Below are positions 49,603 to 59,131 of a stretch of DNA of 64,000 nt, piece by piece. A program made the translations under genes and the position numbers. Position 1 is the stretch's first letter. Each line of letters begins with the position of its first letter. Where the stretch lies: the NCBI RefSeq assembly GCF_022761115.1, contig NZ_JAKWJS010000001.1, positions 1,116,001 through 1,180,000 of the forward strand, written 5' to 3'. This DNA comes from Dyella sp. RRB7 (GTDB lineage Bacteria; Pseudomonadota; Gammaproteobacteria; Xanthomonadales; Rhodanobacteraceae). The notes under the pieces are model-generated. The model did not search any database. It was given only the letters and a program-made list of their open reading frames with translations, and had not been told where the DNA came from.

Positions 49603-50355
49603 ATGGCATCACGCCCACCACCGCGCTTCGTGGTCCGGACGCATGACGCGGCCGGTCAGCGACGTCGTGCGCTGTGGCTGGGCGCCGCCTGGCTGCTCAG
49701 CCTGGTGGTGACCGCCCTGGTGGTTGGCGGACTGGTGCGCCGCGCCACCCCGGCCGCCGTGGAAAAACGCCAGATCGCTGCACTTGCCCAGCAGAACGAC
49801 GAACTTCAGCAACAGGTCGCCAACTTGCAGCGCGGCGAGCAGGTGTCCGACATCGCCACCCGCTCGCTGCGCCAGACCCTGGCCGAGCGCGAGGAAGAGA
49901 TCAGCGGCTTGCGCGCGGACCTGGGCTTCTATTCCCGCCTGACCGGCGGCGATGCCCAGCGCGAAGGCCTCAAGGTGCAGGAAGTGCGCCTGCAGCCAGT
50001 GGCCGATTCGCATGCGTGGAACCTCACCCTGAGCCTGACCCAGAACGCCAAGCGCGGTGATGACGTGACCGGTATCGCGACCGTGGGCGTGGAAGGACTG
50101 CGCGGCGACAAGGTGGTCCAGCTCGACTGGAAAGCCCTGGGCGACACCTCGCAAGGCGACGGCATACCTTTCAAGTTCAAATACTTCCAGCAGCTGCACG
50201 CCACCATCGTGCTGCCGGCCGACTTTCGGCCCACCCGGCTGCAGATCACGGCCCAGCCGGCGGGAGATGATGCGGTCAACCGCACGGTCGCCTGGGCCGA
50301 CGCGCTGTCCGGCCACCTCACACCAACCCAAGGGGAACAGGATGCTCAACCGTAA
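49603..50355 (+). CDS. membrane-anchored coiled-coil protein (DUF6776-like)
   Basis: A 250-residue protein with one N-terminal membrane segment (ALWLGAAWLLSLVVTALVVGGLV), a coiled coil (about 50-105, QIAALAQQNDELQQQVANLQ...LAEREEEISGLRADLGFYSRL) and a beta-rich periplasmic domain. It overlaps the bactofilin gene by 14 nt, suggesting a joint role in envelope structure. Function not established. Confidence 0.75.
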   Translation: MASRPPPRFVVRTHDAAGQRRRALWLGAAWLLSLVVTALVVGGLVRRATPAAVEKRQIAALAQQNDELQQQVANLQRGEQVSDIATRSLRQTLAEREEEISGLRADLGFYSRLTGGDAQREGLKVQEVRLQPVADSHAWNLTLSLTQNAKRGDDVTGIATVGVEGLRGDKVVQLDWKALGDTSQGDGIPFKFKYFQQLHATIVLPADFRPTRLQITAQPAGDDAVNRTVAWADALSGHLTPTQGEQDAQP

Positions 50356-50764
50356 GCGCGGCGAACGCACGCCGACCAGCCATGACACCAGCCTGATCGC
50401 GCGCGGCACCGTCATCCGCGGCGACGTACGCTTCAGCGGCACCTTGCACCTGGATGGACGCATCGAGGGCTTGGTGCTGGCCGATGAAAGCGGTGCCGTG
50501 TTCACGCTGAGCGAAAACGGTGTCGTTCAGGGCGAGATCCGCGTGCCCCACGCCATCATCAACGGGCAGGTACATGGCGACATTCATGCAGGTGAACGCC
50601 TGGAGCTGGCGCCTGAAGCCCGCATTTCCGGCGACGTTCACTACCGCACGCTGGAGATGGCCGCCGGTGCCCAGGTGAACGGCCGGATGAGCCACCAGTC
50701 CACCGAGGCCCCGCGGGAACTGCCGGCACCGACGCTCGCAGGCGCCGAGGCCTTGCCCGCCTGA
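50342..50764 (+). CDS. bactofilin (polymer-forming cytoskeletal protein)
   Basis: A 140-residue bactofilin. The core (about 15-110) is a right-handed beta-helix: [26 protein letters not shown] and [27 protein letters not shown]. Termini are flexible. Bactofilins polymerise without nucleotides and position envelope enzymes. AAGGGG precedes the ATG at 50342. The neighbouring membrane coiled-coil protein is a plausible anchor. Confidence 0.9.
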   Translation: MLNRKRGERTPTSHDTSLIARGTVIRGDVRFSGTLHLDGRIEGLVLADESGAVFTLSENGVVQGEIRVPHAIINGQVHGDIHAGERLELAPEARISGDVHYRTLEMAAGAQVNGRMSHQSTEAPRELPAPTLAGAEALPA

Positions 50765-50810
50765 TCGCGCTATCCTTGCGCCTGAGCCGTTGCACCCCAA
50801 CTTGAGCATC

Positions 50811-51188
50811 ATGGATACCCTCGTCCCCTTTCCCACCATCCCCGACTACCGCAGTGCCGGCGCGCCCCTGGTCTTCACCGAGGCGGCCGCGCGCAAGGTG
50901 CATGAGCTGATCGTCGAGGAGGGCAACCCGGAGCTGAAGCTGCGCGTGTACATCACGGGCGGCGGCTGCTCGGGCTTCCAGTATGGGTTCACCTTTGACG
51001 AGGCCCAGGCGGAGGACGACTTCGCGATCGATCGCGAAGGGGTGACGCTGCTGGTCGATCCGCTCTCGCTGCAATACCTCACGGGCGCCGAGATCGACTA
51101 CTCGGAAAGCCTCAGCGGTTCGCAGTTCGTCATCCGCAACCCCAACGCCAAGACCACCTGCGGCTGCGGCTCCTCCTTTTCCACCTGA
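50811..51188 (+). CDS. erpA: iron-sulfur cluster insertion protein ErpA
   Basis: A 125-residue A-type carrier that delivers Fe-S clusters to apoproteins. The three cysteines are in [11 protein letters not shown] and in CGCGSSF at the C-terminus. The ATG at 50811 ([13 protein letters not shown]) is preferred to one 7 codons upstream because homologues begin nearby. Confidence 0.93.
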   Translation: MDTLVPFPTIPDYRSAGAPLVFTEAAARKVHELIVEEGNPELKLRVYITGGGCSGFQYGFTFDEAQAEDDFAIDREGVTLLVDPLSLQYLTGAEIDYSESLSGSQFVIRNPNAKTTCGCGSSFST

Positions 51189-51200
51189 GCTCGGCACGGC

Positions 51201-52172
51201 ATGGAACGCACCCCCTTGCCGCGACCCAACACCTTCGCGGGATTGAGCCTGATCCTCGACCGGGTCGCCGAGCGACGCGACGAGTCGATGTGGGTAAACG
51301 AACTGGCGACCTCCGAACGCGCCCGCTACCTGCTGCTGGACCCGCTGGGGCAGACCTATCTGCAGCCGGACCGCGACGCGCTGCGCTGGCTGGATGCGCG
51401 CGAGCGCGAGCAACGGCTGGGCGAGCTGAAGGCGAGCTTTCTCGGCTTCGCCGGGGAACAACCGCACTTCCTGCTGGCGCTGGACGACAGCGAACAGGCC
51501 GCCGAGCTGGAAAGCCTGCTCAACGCACGACGCGCCAACCTGCGCGAGGTGGGCCTGCAGCTGGCCGCCGATGAAGCGGGACTGTTCGCCTACGGCAAGG
51601 GCCTGGCGCACTGGCAGCGCGAGACACGCTTCTGCGCCCGCTGCGGCGCGCCAGTGGTGCTGGTGGCGTCCGGCCACCGCGCGCAATGCACCAACAACGA
51701 CTGCGGCCGCATGCACTTCCCGCGCACCGACGCCGCCGTGATCGTCATCGTGGAACACGAGGGCGCCTGCCTGCTCGGTCGCCAGGCCGGCTGGCCGAAG
51801 GGCCGCTATTCCACCCTGGCCGGCTTCGTGGAGCCGGGCGAGGCGCTGGAAGACGCGGTGCGCCGCGAGGTGGCCGAGGAATCGGGCGTCATCGTGGGCG
51901 ACGTGCATTACCACTCGTCGCAGCCATGGCCGCTGCCGCAGTCATTGATGGTGGGCTTCACCGCCACCGCGGTGTCGCGCACCATTCGCCTGCGCGACCA
52001 CGAACTGGAAGAAGCGCGCTGGTTTACGCCGCAGGAGATCGTCGACGGCCTGGCCGATGGCAGCTTCCTGCCGTCATTGCCGTTGTCGGTGTCCTATCAC
52101 CTGCTGGCGCATTGGCTGCAGCAGCGGGCGGGCCTGGACCTCGACGCCCTGGTCGCCCAGCACACGCGCTAG
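51201..52172 (+). CDS. nudC: NAD+ diphosphatase / NADH pyrophosphatase NudC
   Basis: A 323-residue Nudix enzyme that hydrolyses NAD(H) and removes NAD caps from RNA. The zinc ribbon is CARCGAP...CTNNDCG (about 148-170). The Nudix box GFVEPGEALEDAVRREVAEESGV is complete. The NudC-specific SQPWPLPQSLM follows it. Starts 12 nt after erpA. Confidence 0.95.
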   Translation: MERTPLPRPNTFAGLSLILDRVAERRDESMWVNELATSERARYLLLDPLGQTYLQPDRDALRWLDAREREQRLGELKASFLGFAGEQPHFLLALDDSEQAAELESLLNARRANLREVGLQLAADEAGLFAYGKGLAHWQRETRFCARCGAPVVLVASGHRAQCTNNDCGRMHFPRTDAAVIVIVEHEGACLLGRQAGWPKGRYSTLAGFVEPGEALEDAVRREVAEESGVIVGDVHYHSSQPWPLPQSLMVGFTATAVSRTIRLRDHELEEARWFTPQEIVDGLADGSFLPSLPLSVSYHLLAHWLQQRAGLDLDALVAQHTR

Positions 52173-52259
52173 CGCACTACCTGCATCGGGTCCGGTGGAA
52201 CGAGTTGCGGTCACTGACGTTGCCCTACAATGCCGCCATCGACAGGGAGAACTGCGTCC

Positions 52260-53129
52260 ATGGCTGTCAGCCTGCTTACCGCGCTCATCGCACTTGGCCT
52301 GCTGCACGTGATGCCGCAATTGGCGCATTGGCGTGGCGATGGCGGATTCCGGCGCTGGGTAGCGCAACTGGGCGACACCAGCGGCCCGGCCCGCGTGGCG
52401 GTGACGCTGGCGGTGCCGGTGGTGCTGTGCCTGCTGCTGGTGTGGCTGTTGGGACTGCTGCCGATCAGCGACCTGCTGCGGTTGATCTTCTCGCTGGTGG
52501 TGTTGCTGTACTGCTTCGGCCCGCACGCGTTCGAGGCGGACCTGGAAGCCATTCTCAAGGCACCGGACCAGCCCGCCCGGGAGGCCGCCGCCCAGGCGCT
52601 TTCCGATGACGGCGAGCCCGTGGCGTGGAACGCCATTGCGCTGGGCGAGGCCACCGCCTACGCCGCGCTGCATCGTCGCTTTGGCGTGGTGCTGTGGTTC
52701 TTCCTGTTGGGTCCGGCCGGCGCGCTGCTGTATCGCCTGGCGCAAACCCTGGGCCGCGATCCCAGCCTGCGGCTGGACCCGCGGGCACGCGCCTCGGCAC
52801 ATGCCTTCGCCAACGTCGCCGACTGGCTGCCGGCGCAGCTGATGGTGTTCACGCTGGCACTGGTGGGCCACTGGGACGCCGTGATCGGCGCCTGGAAGCA
52901 ATGGCACCAGCAGCAGTCGCCCAACAGCTGGTATGTGGAAGGCCCGGGCTTTCTCGGTGCCGCCGCGCGGGCCGACGTGGAAGTGGATATCGAAGCGGGC
53001 GACGGTTATGCCGAAGAACGCAGCGACCCTATCGCCGAACTGGTCCGCCTGCGCGGCGCACTGCTGCGTGCGTTGCTGGCGTGGCTCAGCGTGGTGGCGG
53101 TGATCGTGCTGGCGGGGTGGATGAGCTGA
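52260..53129 (+). CDS. ampE: AmpE-like membrane protein
   Basis: A 289-residue protein of the AmpE/CobD-like family with about four hydrophobic segments and a central FGVVLWFFLLGPAGALLYRLAQTL. AmpE modulates beta-lactamase signalling beside AmpD in enterics. No ampD or ampC is in the window. A TACAAT -10-like hexamer lies at 52226-52231. AGGGAG is 11 nt before the ATG. Confidence 0.82.
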   Translation: MAVSLLTALIALGLLHVMPQLAHWRGDGGFRRWVAQLGDTSGPARVAVTLAVPVVLCLLLVWLLGLLPISDLLRLIFSLVVLLYCFGPHAFEADLEAILKAPDQPAREAAAQALSDDGEPVAWNAIALGEATAYAALHRRFGVVLWFFLLGPAGALLYRLAQTLGRDPSLRLDPRARASAHAFANVADWLPAQLMVFTLALVGHWDAVIGAWKQWHQQQSPNSWYVEGPGFLGAAARADVEVDIEAGDGYAEERSDPIAELVRLRGALLRALLAWLSVVAVIVLAGWMS

Positions 53130-53165
53130 CGCTTCGCGTAAGCTCGCGGAATCCGTGCAAGGACC

Positions 53166-55040
53166 TCAGGCAAAGTCCCCGCGCAATTCCCGCACGCGCG
53201 CCTCCAGGCTCGCGATATCTGCATCGACTGGCGCTATCGGCGCACCCGCCACCAGTTCCACCCTTGCACGGAAACGTCGCGGCAAACGCGCCCGATGCAG
53301 CATCGAGTCACGCCGGCTCCACACGCTGCCCCACAGGCCACGCAGCGCCAGTGGCACCACCGGTACCGGGCGATGCTCAAGAATGCGCGCCACGCCCGGG
53401 CGGAAGGGCGCGATATCGCCGTCGCGCGTCAACCCACCCTCCGGAAAAATACACACCAGCTCGCCCGCGGCGAGCGCGGCATCCACGTCCTCATAGGCAT
53501 GCTGCAGCACCACGGGATCTTCCTTCTGGCCCGCGATGGGAATGGCCTTGGCAGTGCGGAACACAAACCGCAGCACCGGGATATTGAAGATCTTGTAGTA
53601 CATGACGAAGCGCGCGGGCCGGCGCAGGTTGGCCATCAGCAGCAGCGGATCCATAAAGCTGACGTGGTTGCAGACCAGCAAGGCCGGGCCTTCCTCCGGA
53701 ATATGCTCCAGCCCATCCACGCGCACGCGATAAAGCGTGTTCACCAGCACCCAGGTGATAAAGCGCATCAGGAATTCGGGCACGATGGTGAAGATGTACA
53801 CCGCCACCGCCACGTTGAGCACGGCGGCGGCAAAGAAGATCTGCACCGCAGTGAAACCAAGCATGCCCAGCGCCAACCCGAAGCCCGAGGCCAGGCAGAT
53901 GAGCAGCGCATTGAGGATATTGTTGCCGGCGATCACGCGCGACAAGCGGTCGCGCGGCGTGCGCGCCTGCACATAGGCAAACAGCGGCACCACGTAGAAA
54001 CCGGCAAAGACACCGATCAAGGTCAGGTCGAGTGCGATGCGCCAGCTGCCCGCACTGCCCAGGAAAGCCAGCCAGTTCAGCCCATGCACCGTCGCCAGTG
54101 CCGGATGCGCGAAGTACAGGTCGACGCCGAACGCCGTCAGCCCAAACGCGCCCAGCGGCACCAGGCCCACCTCGACACGTCGGCCAGACATGCGCTCGCA
54201 CAGCAGCGAGCCGGCGCCGGTACCGAGCGAGAACAGCGTCAGCACAAACGTGTAGAGCGAGCCATCGCCGCCCAGGTTCAGGCGCGTGTAGTTGGGCAGC
54301 TGCGCAATCAGCACCGTGCCAAAGAACCAGAACCACGAAATGCCCAGCACCGCGTTGAACACCTTGCGGTCCTGATGCGTGATGCCAAGCACGCGCGTGG
54401 TCTCGGTCAGCGGATTCCAGTTGAACACCAGATCGGGCGCGGTGGCCGGCGCCGCCGGAATGCGCCGGCTGGCGAGATAGCCGATGACCGCCACCAGTAT
54501 CGTCGCCGCGGATGCCGCCACCGGGCCGTAGCCGGCAATGCGCATCAGCGAATTGCCCGCCACCATGCCGATCAGCATGGCCATCTGCGTGCCCATCTCC
54601 ACCAGGCCATTGCCACCCACCAGCTCTTGCGGCTTGAGCGCCTGCGGCAGGATGGCGTACTTGATCGGACCGAACGTAGTCGAGTGCAGGCCCATCAGGA
54701 ACAACACCACCAGCAACAACGCGGTGTGATGCGTATAGAAGCCGATGGCCGCGATCAGCATGGCCGCGATCTCGAACAACTTCACGTAGCGAATGATCCG
54801 CGACTTCTCGTACTTCTCCGCCAGCTGGCCCGCCGTCGCGGAGAACAGGAAATAGGGAATGATGAACAACGCCGGCGCCAGATTGGTGTAGAGCGACACC
54901 GTCTTGTCGTCCAGCCCCATCTGGAACGCCACCAGCATCACCATCGCATTGCGGAAGGCATTGTCATTGAACGCGCCCAGCGCCTGCGTCCAGAAGAACG
55001 GGGCGAAGCGGCGGCTTCCAAGCAGGTTGAACTGGCTCAT
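53166..55040 (-). CDS. MFS transporter fused to a PlsC-type acyltransferase
   Basis: A 624-residue fusion. Residues about 1-420 form a 12-segment major facilitator like the lysophospholipid flippase LplT (FFWTQALGAFNDNAFRNAMVML...). Residues about 430-624 form a PlsC domain with HX4D in CNHVSFMDPLLL and FPEGGLTRDG. E. coli LplT-Aas is analogous: import of lysophospholipid and its reacylation. Here both steps would be on one chain. Confidence 0.9.
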   Translation of the reverse strand: MSQFNLLGSRRFAPFFWTQALGAFNDNAFRNAMVMLVAFQMGLDDKTVSLYTNLAPALFIIPYFLFSATAGQLAEKYEKSRIIRYVKLFEIAAMLIAAIGFYTHHTALLLVVLFLMGLHSTTFGPIKYAILPQALKPQELVGGNGLVEMGTQMAMLIGMVAGNSLMRIAGYGPVAASAATILVAVIGYLASRRIPAAPATAPDLVFNWNPLTETTRVLGITHQDRKVFNAVLGISWFWFFGTVLIAQLPNYTRLNLGGDGSLYTFVLTLFSLGTGAGSLLCERMSGRRVEVGLVPLGAFGLTAFGVDLYFAHPALATVHGLNWLAFLGSAGSWRIALDLTLIGVFAGFYVVPLFAYVQARTPRDRLSRVIAGNNILNALLICLASGFGLALGMLGFTAVQIFFAAAVLNVAVAVYIFTIVPEFLMRFITWVLVNTLYRVRVDGLEHIPEEGPALLVCNHVSFMDPLLLMANLRRPARFVMYYKIFNIPVLRFVFRTAKAIPIAGQKEDPVVLQHAYEDVDAALAAGELVCIFPEGGLTRDGDIAPFRPGVARILEHRPVPVVPLALRGLWGSVWSRRDSMLHRARLPRRFRARVELVAGAPIAPVDADIASLEARVRELRGDFA

Positions 55041-55194
55041 GCGAGGCCTTGGCGAATGGTCGCGGGCAAGCCTAGCGCGAAACCAGGGCGGCGATCATTC
55101 CGTTCCACCTGTGGCGGCGACCGACTGCCGTGGCTTGCCGCTGCACTTACACCGTGAAAGGATCTCGCCGCACACGCCCGGCCAGGAGCCCACC

Positions 55195-55584
55195 ATGAAG
55201 CGCCTATGGACGATCATCGGGGTACGCGATGTTGCTGGCAGCTTCCACTGGTACCAGTCGCTGCTTGGCCTGCCCAGGACATCACCTGCCCATACCTACT
55301 TCGGGCAGATCCTCGACTCGGATGGAACGGTCTTGCTTTGCCTGCACGAATGGGGTGGCCATGACCATCCCTCTTTGACGAGCCCCGTTCACGCGACGCC
55401 CGGCAACGGTCTGCTGCTGTTTTTCCGCGTCGATGATTTCAACGCGGCCGTGGCCAGGGCACGCACCCTGGTGACGCGGTTCGAGGAGGAACCCAACCTC
55501 AATCCCAACACCGAAACCCAGGAGTTCTCGCTCAGGGATCCCGACGGGTATTACGTCACCATCAATGCGATGCCTGCGGACTAG
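55195..55584 (+). CDS. VOC (glyoxalase/dioxygenase) superfamily protein
   Basis: A 129-residue single-unit VOC protein: TIIGVRDVAGSFHWYQSLLGL at the N-terminus, LCLHEWGGHD and FSLRDPDGYYVTINAM at the C-terminus. The substrate is unknown. AGGAG 8 nt before the ATG fixes the start. It lies between the divergent fusion gene and the convergent purD. Confidence 0.85.
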   Translation: MKRLWTIIGVRDVAGSFHWYQSLLGLPRTSPAHTYFGQILDSDGTVLLCLHEWGGHDHPSLTSPVHATPGNGLLLFFRVDDFNAAVARARTLVTRFEEEPNLNPNTETQEFSLRDPDGYYVTINAMPAD

Positions 55585-55605
55585 GCATGCGCGCGTAAGA
55601 CATCG

Positions 55606-56889
55606 TCAGCCGCGATGCAGGGCGCGGTGGGCGATGTCGCGACGGCAGAACGCGCCGTCGTAGTGAATCTTGGCCACGGCGGCGTAGGCGTGCTCGCGGG
55701 CGACGGCGATGTCCTTGCCAAGCGCACAGACGGTGAGCACGCGGCCGCCGGCGGTGACCGGGCGGCCCTGCGCGTCGAGCTGGGTGCCGGCGTGGAAGAC
55801 CTTCACGTCGGGGCCGAAGTCGGCGTCCAGGCCGGTGATGACGTCGCCGTTGCGCACCTTGCCGGGATAGCCGCCGGCGGCCATCACCACGCCGATCGAC
55901 GGACGCGGGTCCCAGTGCACGTGGGTGTGATGCAGCTCGCCGTCCAGCGCGGCTTCGATCAGGTCGACCAGGTCGGACTTCAGGCGCAGCATGATGGGCT
56001 GCGTTTCCGGGTCGCCGAAGCGTACGTTGAACTCGATGACCTTGGGCGCACCGCTCTTGTCGATCATCAGGCCGGCGTAGAGGAAGCCGATGAAGGGCGC
56101 GCCTTCCATCGCCATGCCGTGCAGGGTGGGCTCGATGACTTCCTTGAGGATGCGGCGCTCCACCTCGGGCGTGACCACCGGCGCGGGTGAATACGCGCCC
56201 ATGCCGCCGGTGTTGGGCCCCAGGTCGCCTTCGTCGCGACGCTTGTGGTCCTGGCTGCTGGCCATGGGCAGGGCATGCTGGCCGTCGCTCATGACGATGT
56301 AGCTGGCCTCCTCGCCGTCGAGGAATTCCTCGATGACCACGCGGGCGGAGGCGTCGCCGAAGGCGTGCGCGCCCAGCATGTCATGCAGTGCCAGCTCGGC
56401 GTCGGCAAGCGTGAGCGCCACCACCACGCCCTTGCCGGCGGCCAGGCCGTCGGCCTTGATGACGATCGGCGCGCCATGTTTGCGCACATAGGCCAGCGCG
56501 GGGTTGAGTTCGGTGAACACCGCATAGTGGGCGGTGGGAATGTTGTGGCGATGCAGGAAGTCCTTGGCGAAGGCCTTGGAACCTTCCAACTGCGCGGCGA
56601 TGGCGCGGGGGCCGAAGCAACGCAGGCCGGCGGCGCGGAACTTGTCGACCACGCCGGCCACCAGCGGCACTTCGGGGCCGACCACGGTCAGCTCGATCTT
56701 CTCGTCCTTGGCCAGCTTGAGCAGGCCGTCCAGGTCGGTGACGGCCACGTTGGCGTTGCGCACGCCCTTTTCACGGGCGGTGCCGGCATTGCCCGGAGCG
56801 ACGATCACCTCGCTGACGCGCGGCGACTGCTTGAGCTTCCAGGCCAGCGCGTGTTCGCGCCCGCCGCTGCCGATGACCAGGACTTTCAT
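55606..56889 (-). CDS. purD: phosphoribosylamine-glycine ligase
   Basis: A 427-residue ATP-grasp enzyme, step 2 of purine synthesis. It has KVLVIGSGGREHALAWKL at the start, VKADGLAAGKGVVVA in the ATP-grasp and NVRFGDPETQ as the metal-binding signature. Separated from the upstream AMP ligase gene by 94 bp. Confidence 0.98.
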   Translation of the reverse strand: MKVLVIGSGGREHALAWKLKQSPRVSEVIVAPGNAGTAREKGVRNANVAVTDLDGLLKLAKDEKIELTVVGPEVPLVAGVVDKFRAAGLRCFGPRAIAAQLEGSKAFAKDFLHRHNIPTAHYAVFTELNPALAYVRKHGAPIVIKADGLAAGKGVVVALTLADAELALHDMLGAHAFGDASARVVIEEFLDGEEASYIVMSDGQHALPMASSQDHKRRDEGDLGPNTGGMGAYSPAPVVTPEVERRILKEVIEPTLHGMAMEGAPFIGFLYAGLMIDKSGAPKVIEFNVRFGDPETQPIMLRLKSDLVDLIEAALDGELHHTHVHWDPRPSIGVVMAAGGYPGKVRNGDVITGLDADFGPDVKVFHAGTQLDAQGRPVTAGGRVLTVCALGKDIAVAREHAYAAVAKIHYDGAFCRRDIAHRALHRG

Positions 56890-56983
56890 GCTTGCTCCAC
56901 TACCAGAAGAGGGCGCCGGGGCCGGCGCAGCGCGTCATTGTAGAGGCTGGGCCTGGATTGCGCAGCGCAGCATGGGAGCGGCT

Positions 56984-58384
56984 TCAGCGGGCGGTTGGCG
57001 AGGGGCGGCCGTCCAGCAGCGCCAGCATGGCGGCGCGTGGCAGCTTGCCGGTTTCGTTGCGGGGCAGGGCGTCGACCAGCTTCAGCGGGCGCGGCAGGAA
57101 CACCGGGTCGACCGCGAGGCGCAGCGCATCGAGGATGACCGCCTCGTCCAGCCCGGGCGCCACGGCCAGCGCGGCGAGGCGGTTCACGCCCAGCGCATCG
57201 CCGCCATCGAGCTGGAACACCACGCCGTCCTTCACGCCCGGAATGGCCAGCAGACGACGGGTGAGGTCGCCCAGGGAAGCACGCTTGCCGGCAATCTCCA
57301 GCAGATCGGCGTGGCGGCCGCACAGGCGGAAGCGGCGGCCACCGTCATGCAAGGTGACGATATCGGCCAGCGCCATGGGCTGCTCCAACTGCGGGGCGCG
57401 CACCTGCGTGCCGTCGGGCTGGGGATGCAGCTGCACGTCGTCGTACAGCGTCCACGGCTCGTCGGCGGCCGCGCGGCGGCTGGCGAATACGCAGGTTTCG
57501 GTGGAGCCGAACACCTCCAGCAGCGGCGCGCCAAAGCGCGCCTCGGCGGCCTGCGCCAGCTCCACCGGCATGGGGGCCGTGGCCGAGACCATGGCGGCAA
57601 TGGGCGGCAGCGACACGCCCGCTTCGATCAAGGCGCGCAGATGTACAGGCGTGGTGACCAGCACCCGCGGTGCCGGCACCTCGGCCAGGGCGGCAGCCAC
57701 ATCGGCGGGGAAGAACGGACGCCCCGCGTGTACGCTCACCTCATCGAGCAGCGGCAGCAGCACCGACATCTCCATGCCGTACATGTGCTGCGGCGGCACC
57801 GTGGCGACCACGTGGAAGCCCGCGCCCACTGCGGCATGCAGCATGCGCAGGTTGCCGGCGTTGCTGGCGTGGAAGCTGGCCCAGGTCTTGGGGTTGCCCT
57901 TGGGCACGCCGGTGGAGCCGGAGGTGTAGCCGATGGCCACGATCTGGTCGGCGGGAATCACTAATGCCGCCGCCGCGGCCGCCGCCGGTGGCGTGAGCAA
58001 CAGGTCCGGCAGGTGACGGTAATGCGGGGTATCCAGCGCCAGCTCGCCCATCGCGTAGCAACCGGGATGGGCGGCCATCACCTCGGCCACGGCCTGCGGT
58101 GCGCGCGAGGAAGGCAGCAGGTTGGCCTGGCCGCGCAACGCGATGGCGCAGAACGCGACCAGGAAGGCGTAGCGGTCCTCGCACAGATTCACCGCGGTGG
58201 CGGCGGGCGGCAGCTGCTCGGCGATGGCCTGCACATGCGCCAGGAACCGCGCCGCGCTGACCGGCTCGCCATGGCGCCACGCAACCGTGCGCGCCGGCTG
58301 GCCAGCCACCAGCATGGGCAGGCCGGTGGCCGCCTGGTCCTGCCGGTAATTTTCAAAAACGATGGCCAAGATGTTCTCCGACAA
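56984..58384 (-). CDS. AMP-dependent acyl ligase, probable aryl-polyene starter-activating enzyme
   Basis: A 466-residue adenylate-forming enzyme. The P-loop is YTSGSTGVPKGN (153-164). VFGSTETC, RLCGRHADLLEIAGKRAS and NETGKLPRAAML (catalytic lysine) complete the set. Its compact size and the A-rich N-terminus resemble the AMP ligases of xanthomonadin/aryl-polyene pathways, which activate the hydroxybenzoate or coumarate starter. None is present within the cluster at 24461-34692. A minus-strand TTGTTT-N18-TACACG lies in the 174-bp gap before it, so it may have its own promoter. Confidence 0.78.
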   Translation of the reverse strand: MSENILAIVFENYRQDQAATGLPMLVAGQPARTVAWRHGEPVSAARFLAHVQAIAEQLPPAATAVNLCEDRYAFLVAFCAIALRGQANLLPSSRAPQAVAEVMAAHPGCYAMGELALDTPHYRHLPDLLLTPPAAAAAAALVIPADQIVAIGYTSGSTGVPKGNPKTWASFHASNAGNLRMLHAAVGAGFHVVATVPPQHMYGMEMSVLLPLLDEVSVHAGRPFFPADVAAALAEVPAPRVLVTTPVHLRALIEAGVSLPPIAAMVSATAPMPVELAQAAEARFGAPLLEVFGSTETCVFASRRAAADEPWTLYDDVQLHPQPDGTQVRAPQLEQPMALADIVTLHDGGRRFRLCGRHADLLEIAGKRASLGDLTRRLLAIPGVKDGVVFQLDGGDALGVNRLAALAVAPGLDEAVILDALRLAVDPVFLPRPLKLVDALPRNETGKLPRAAMLALLDGRPSPTAR

Positions 58385-58558
58385 CTGACATCAGCTCGCC
58401 ACGACCGGCTCGCGCCGGACCGACGTGCGGACGGTGGAAACCTGAAGCCCGCGAGGATCCCCATCCTCAGGGCGGCCACTGAATCGGCCCCTACCGGCGA
58501 CCCGTGGCGTGTAGAGCGCATTCATCCTTCGAAACAACTTGCGGACGACGATACTCAA

Positions 58559-59131
58559 TCAGGCTCGGATGATAGCGCCCGAGAGCGCGTCGCGGATGAC
58601 TGTGGGCCGTTGCTGACCACCCAGCGGGGCATCGAGCAGTCCATCCAGTGCAGGGCCGAAGTAAGCCTCCACCGTGGCCGCGGAGCGCGCGGACGGCTCA
58701 CCATGGGGATTGGCGCTGGTGGATACCAACGCACCACCAAAGGCCCGGCACAGCGCCGCCGCGGGCGCGTGCGCGGTCACCCGCAAGGCGATGCCCGCAT
58801 GCGCGCCGGTCACCCAGTCGGGCACGGCCGGCGAACGCGGGAAGATCCAGGTGTTGGGGCCGGGCCAGCTGGCCTGCACCTGCGCCATGACTTCGGCAGG
58901 CACGGCAGCCAGGTCGATATAGCGCTCGACCTGGGCCAGCTCCGCGGCGATCAGCAACACGCCCTGGGTGGGCGGCCGTTGCTTGAGGGCGAACAGGCGC
59001 TCGAACGCCTGGCGATCATGCGGATCGCAGCCAAGGCCATAGACCGCCTCGGTGGGATAGGCCAGCACGCCGCCATGGCGCAGCAGGGCGGCGGCGGCGG
59101 CCAGATCGTCCAGGGTGAAGCGCGATGTCAC
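58559..59131 (-). CDS. tsaC: threonylcarbamoyl-AMP synthase
   Basis: A 190-residue YrdC-fold enzyme that makes threonylcarbamoyl-AMP for t6A37 of ANN-decoding tRNAs. It has AYPTEAVYGLGCDPHD, LKQRPPTQGVLLIA and TSANPHGEPSARS. Stop of topA and start of tsaC abut (59132/59131). The cytoplasmic short form lacks the Sua5 C-terminal domain. Confidence 0.95.
   Translation of the reverse strand: MTSRFTLDDLAAAAALLRHGGVLAYPTEAVYGLGCDPHDRQAFERLFALKQRPPTQGVLLIAAELAQVERYIDLAAVPAEVMAQVQASWPGPNTWIFPRSPAVPDWVTGAHAGIALRVTAHAPAAALCRAFGGALVSTSANPHGEPSARSAATVEAYFGPALDGLLDAPLGGQQRPTVIRDALSGAIIRA

Noticed and set aside
53295-55157. 620-codon open frame opposite the MFS-PlsC gene
   Set aside because: Antisense shadow with low-complexity arginine/glutamine content.
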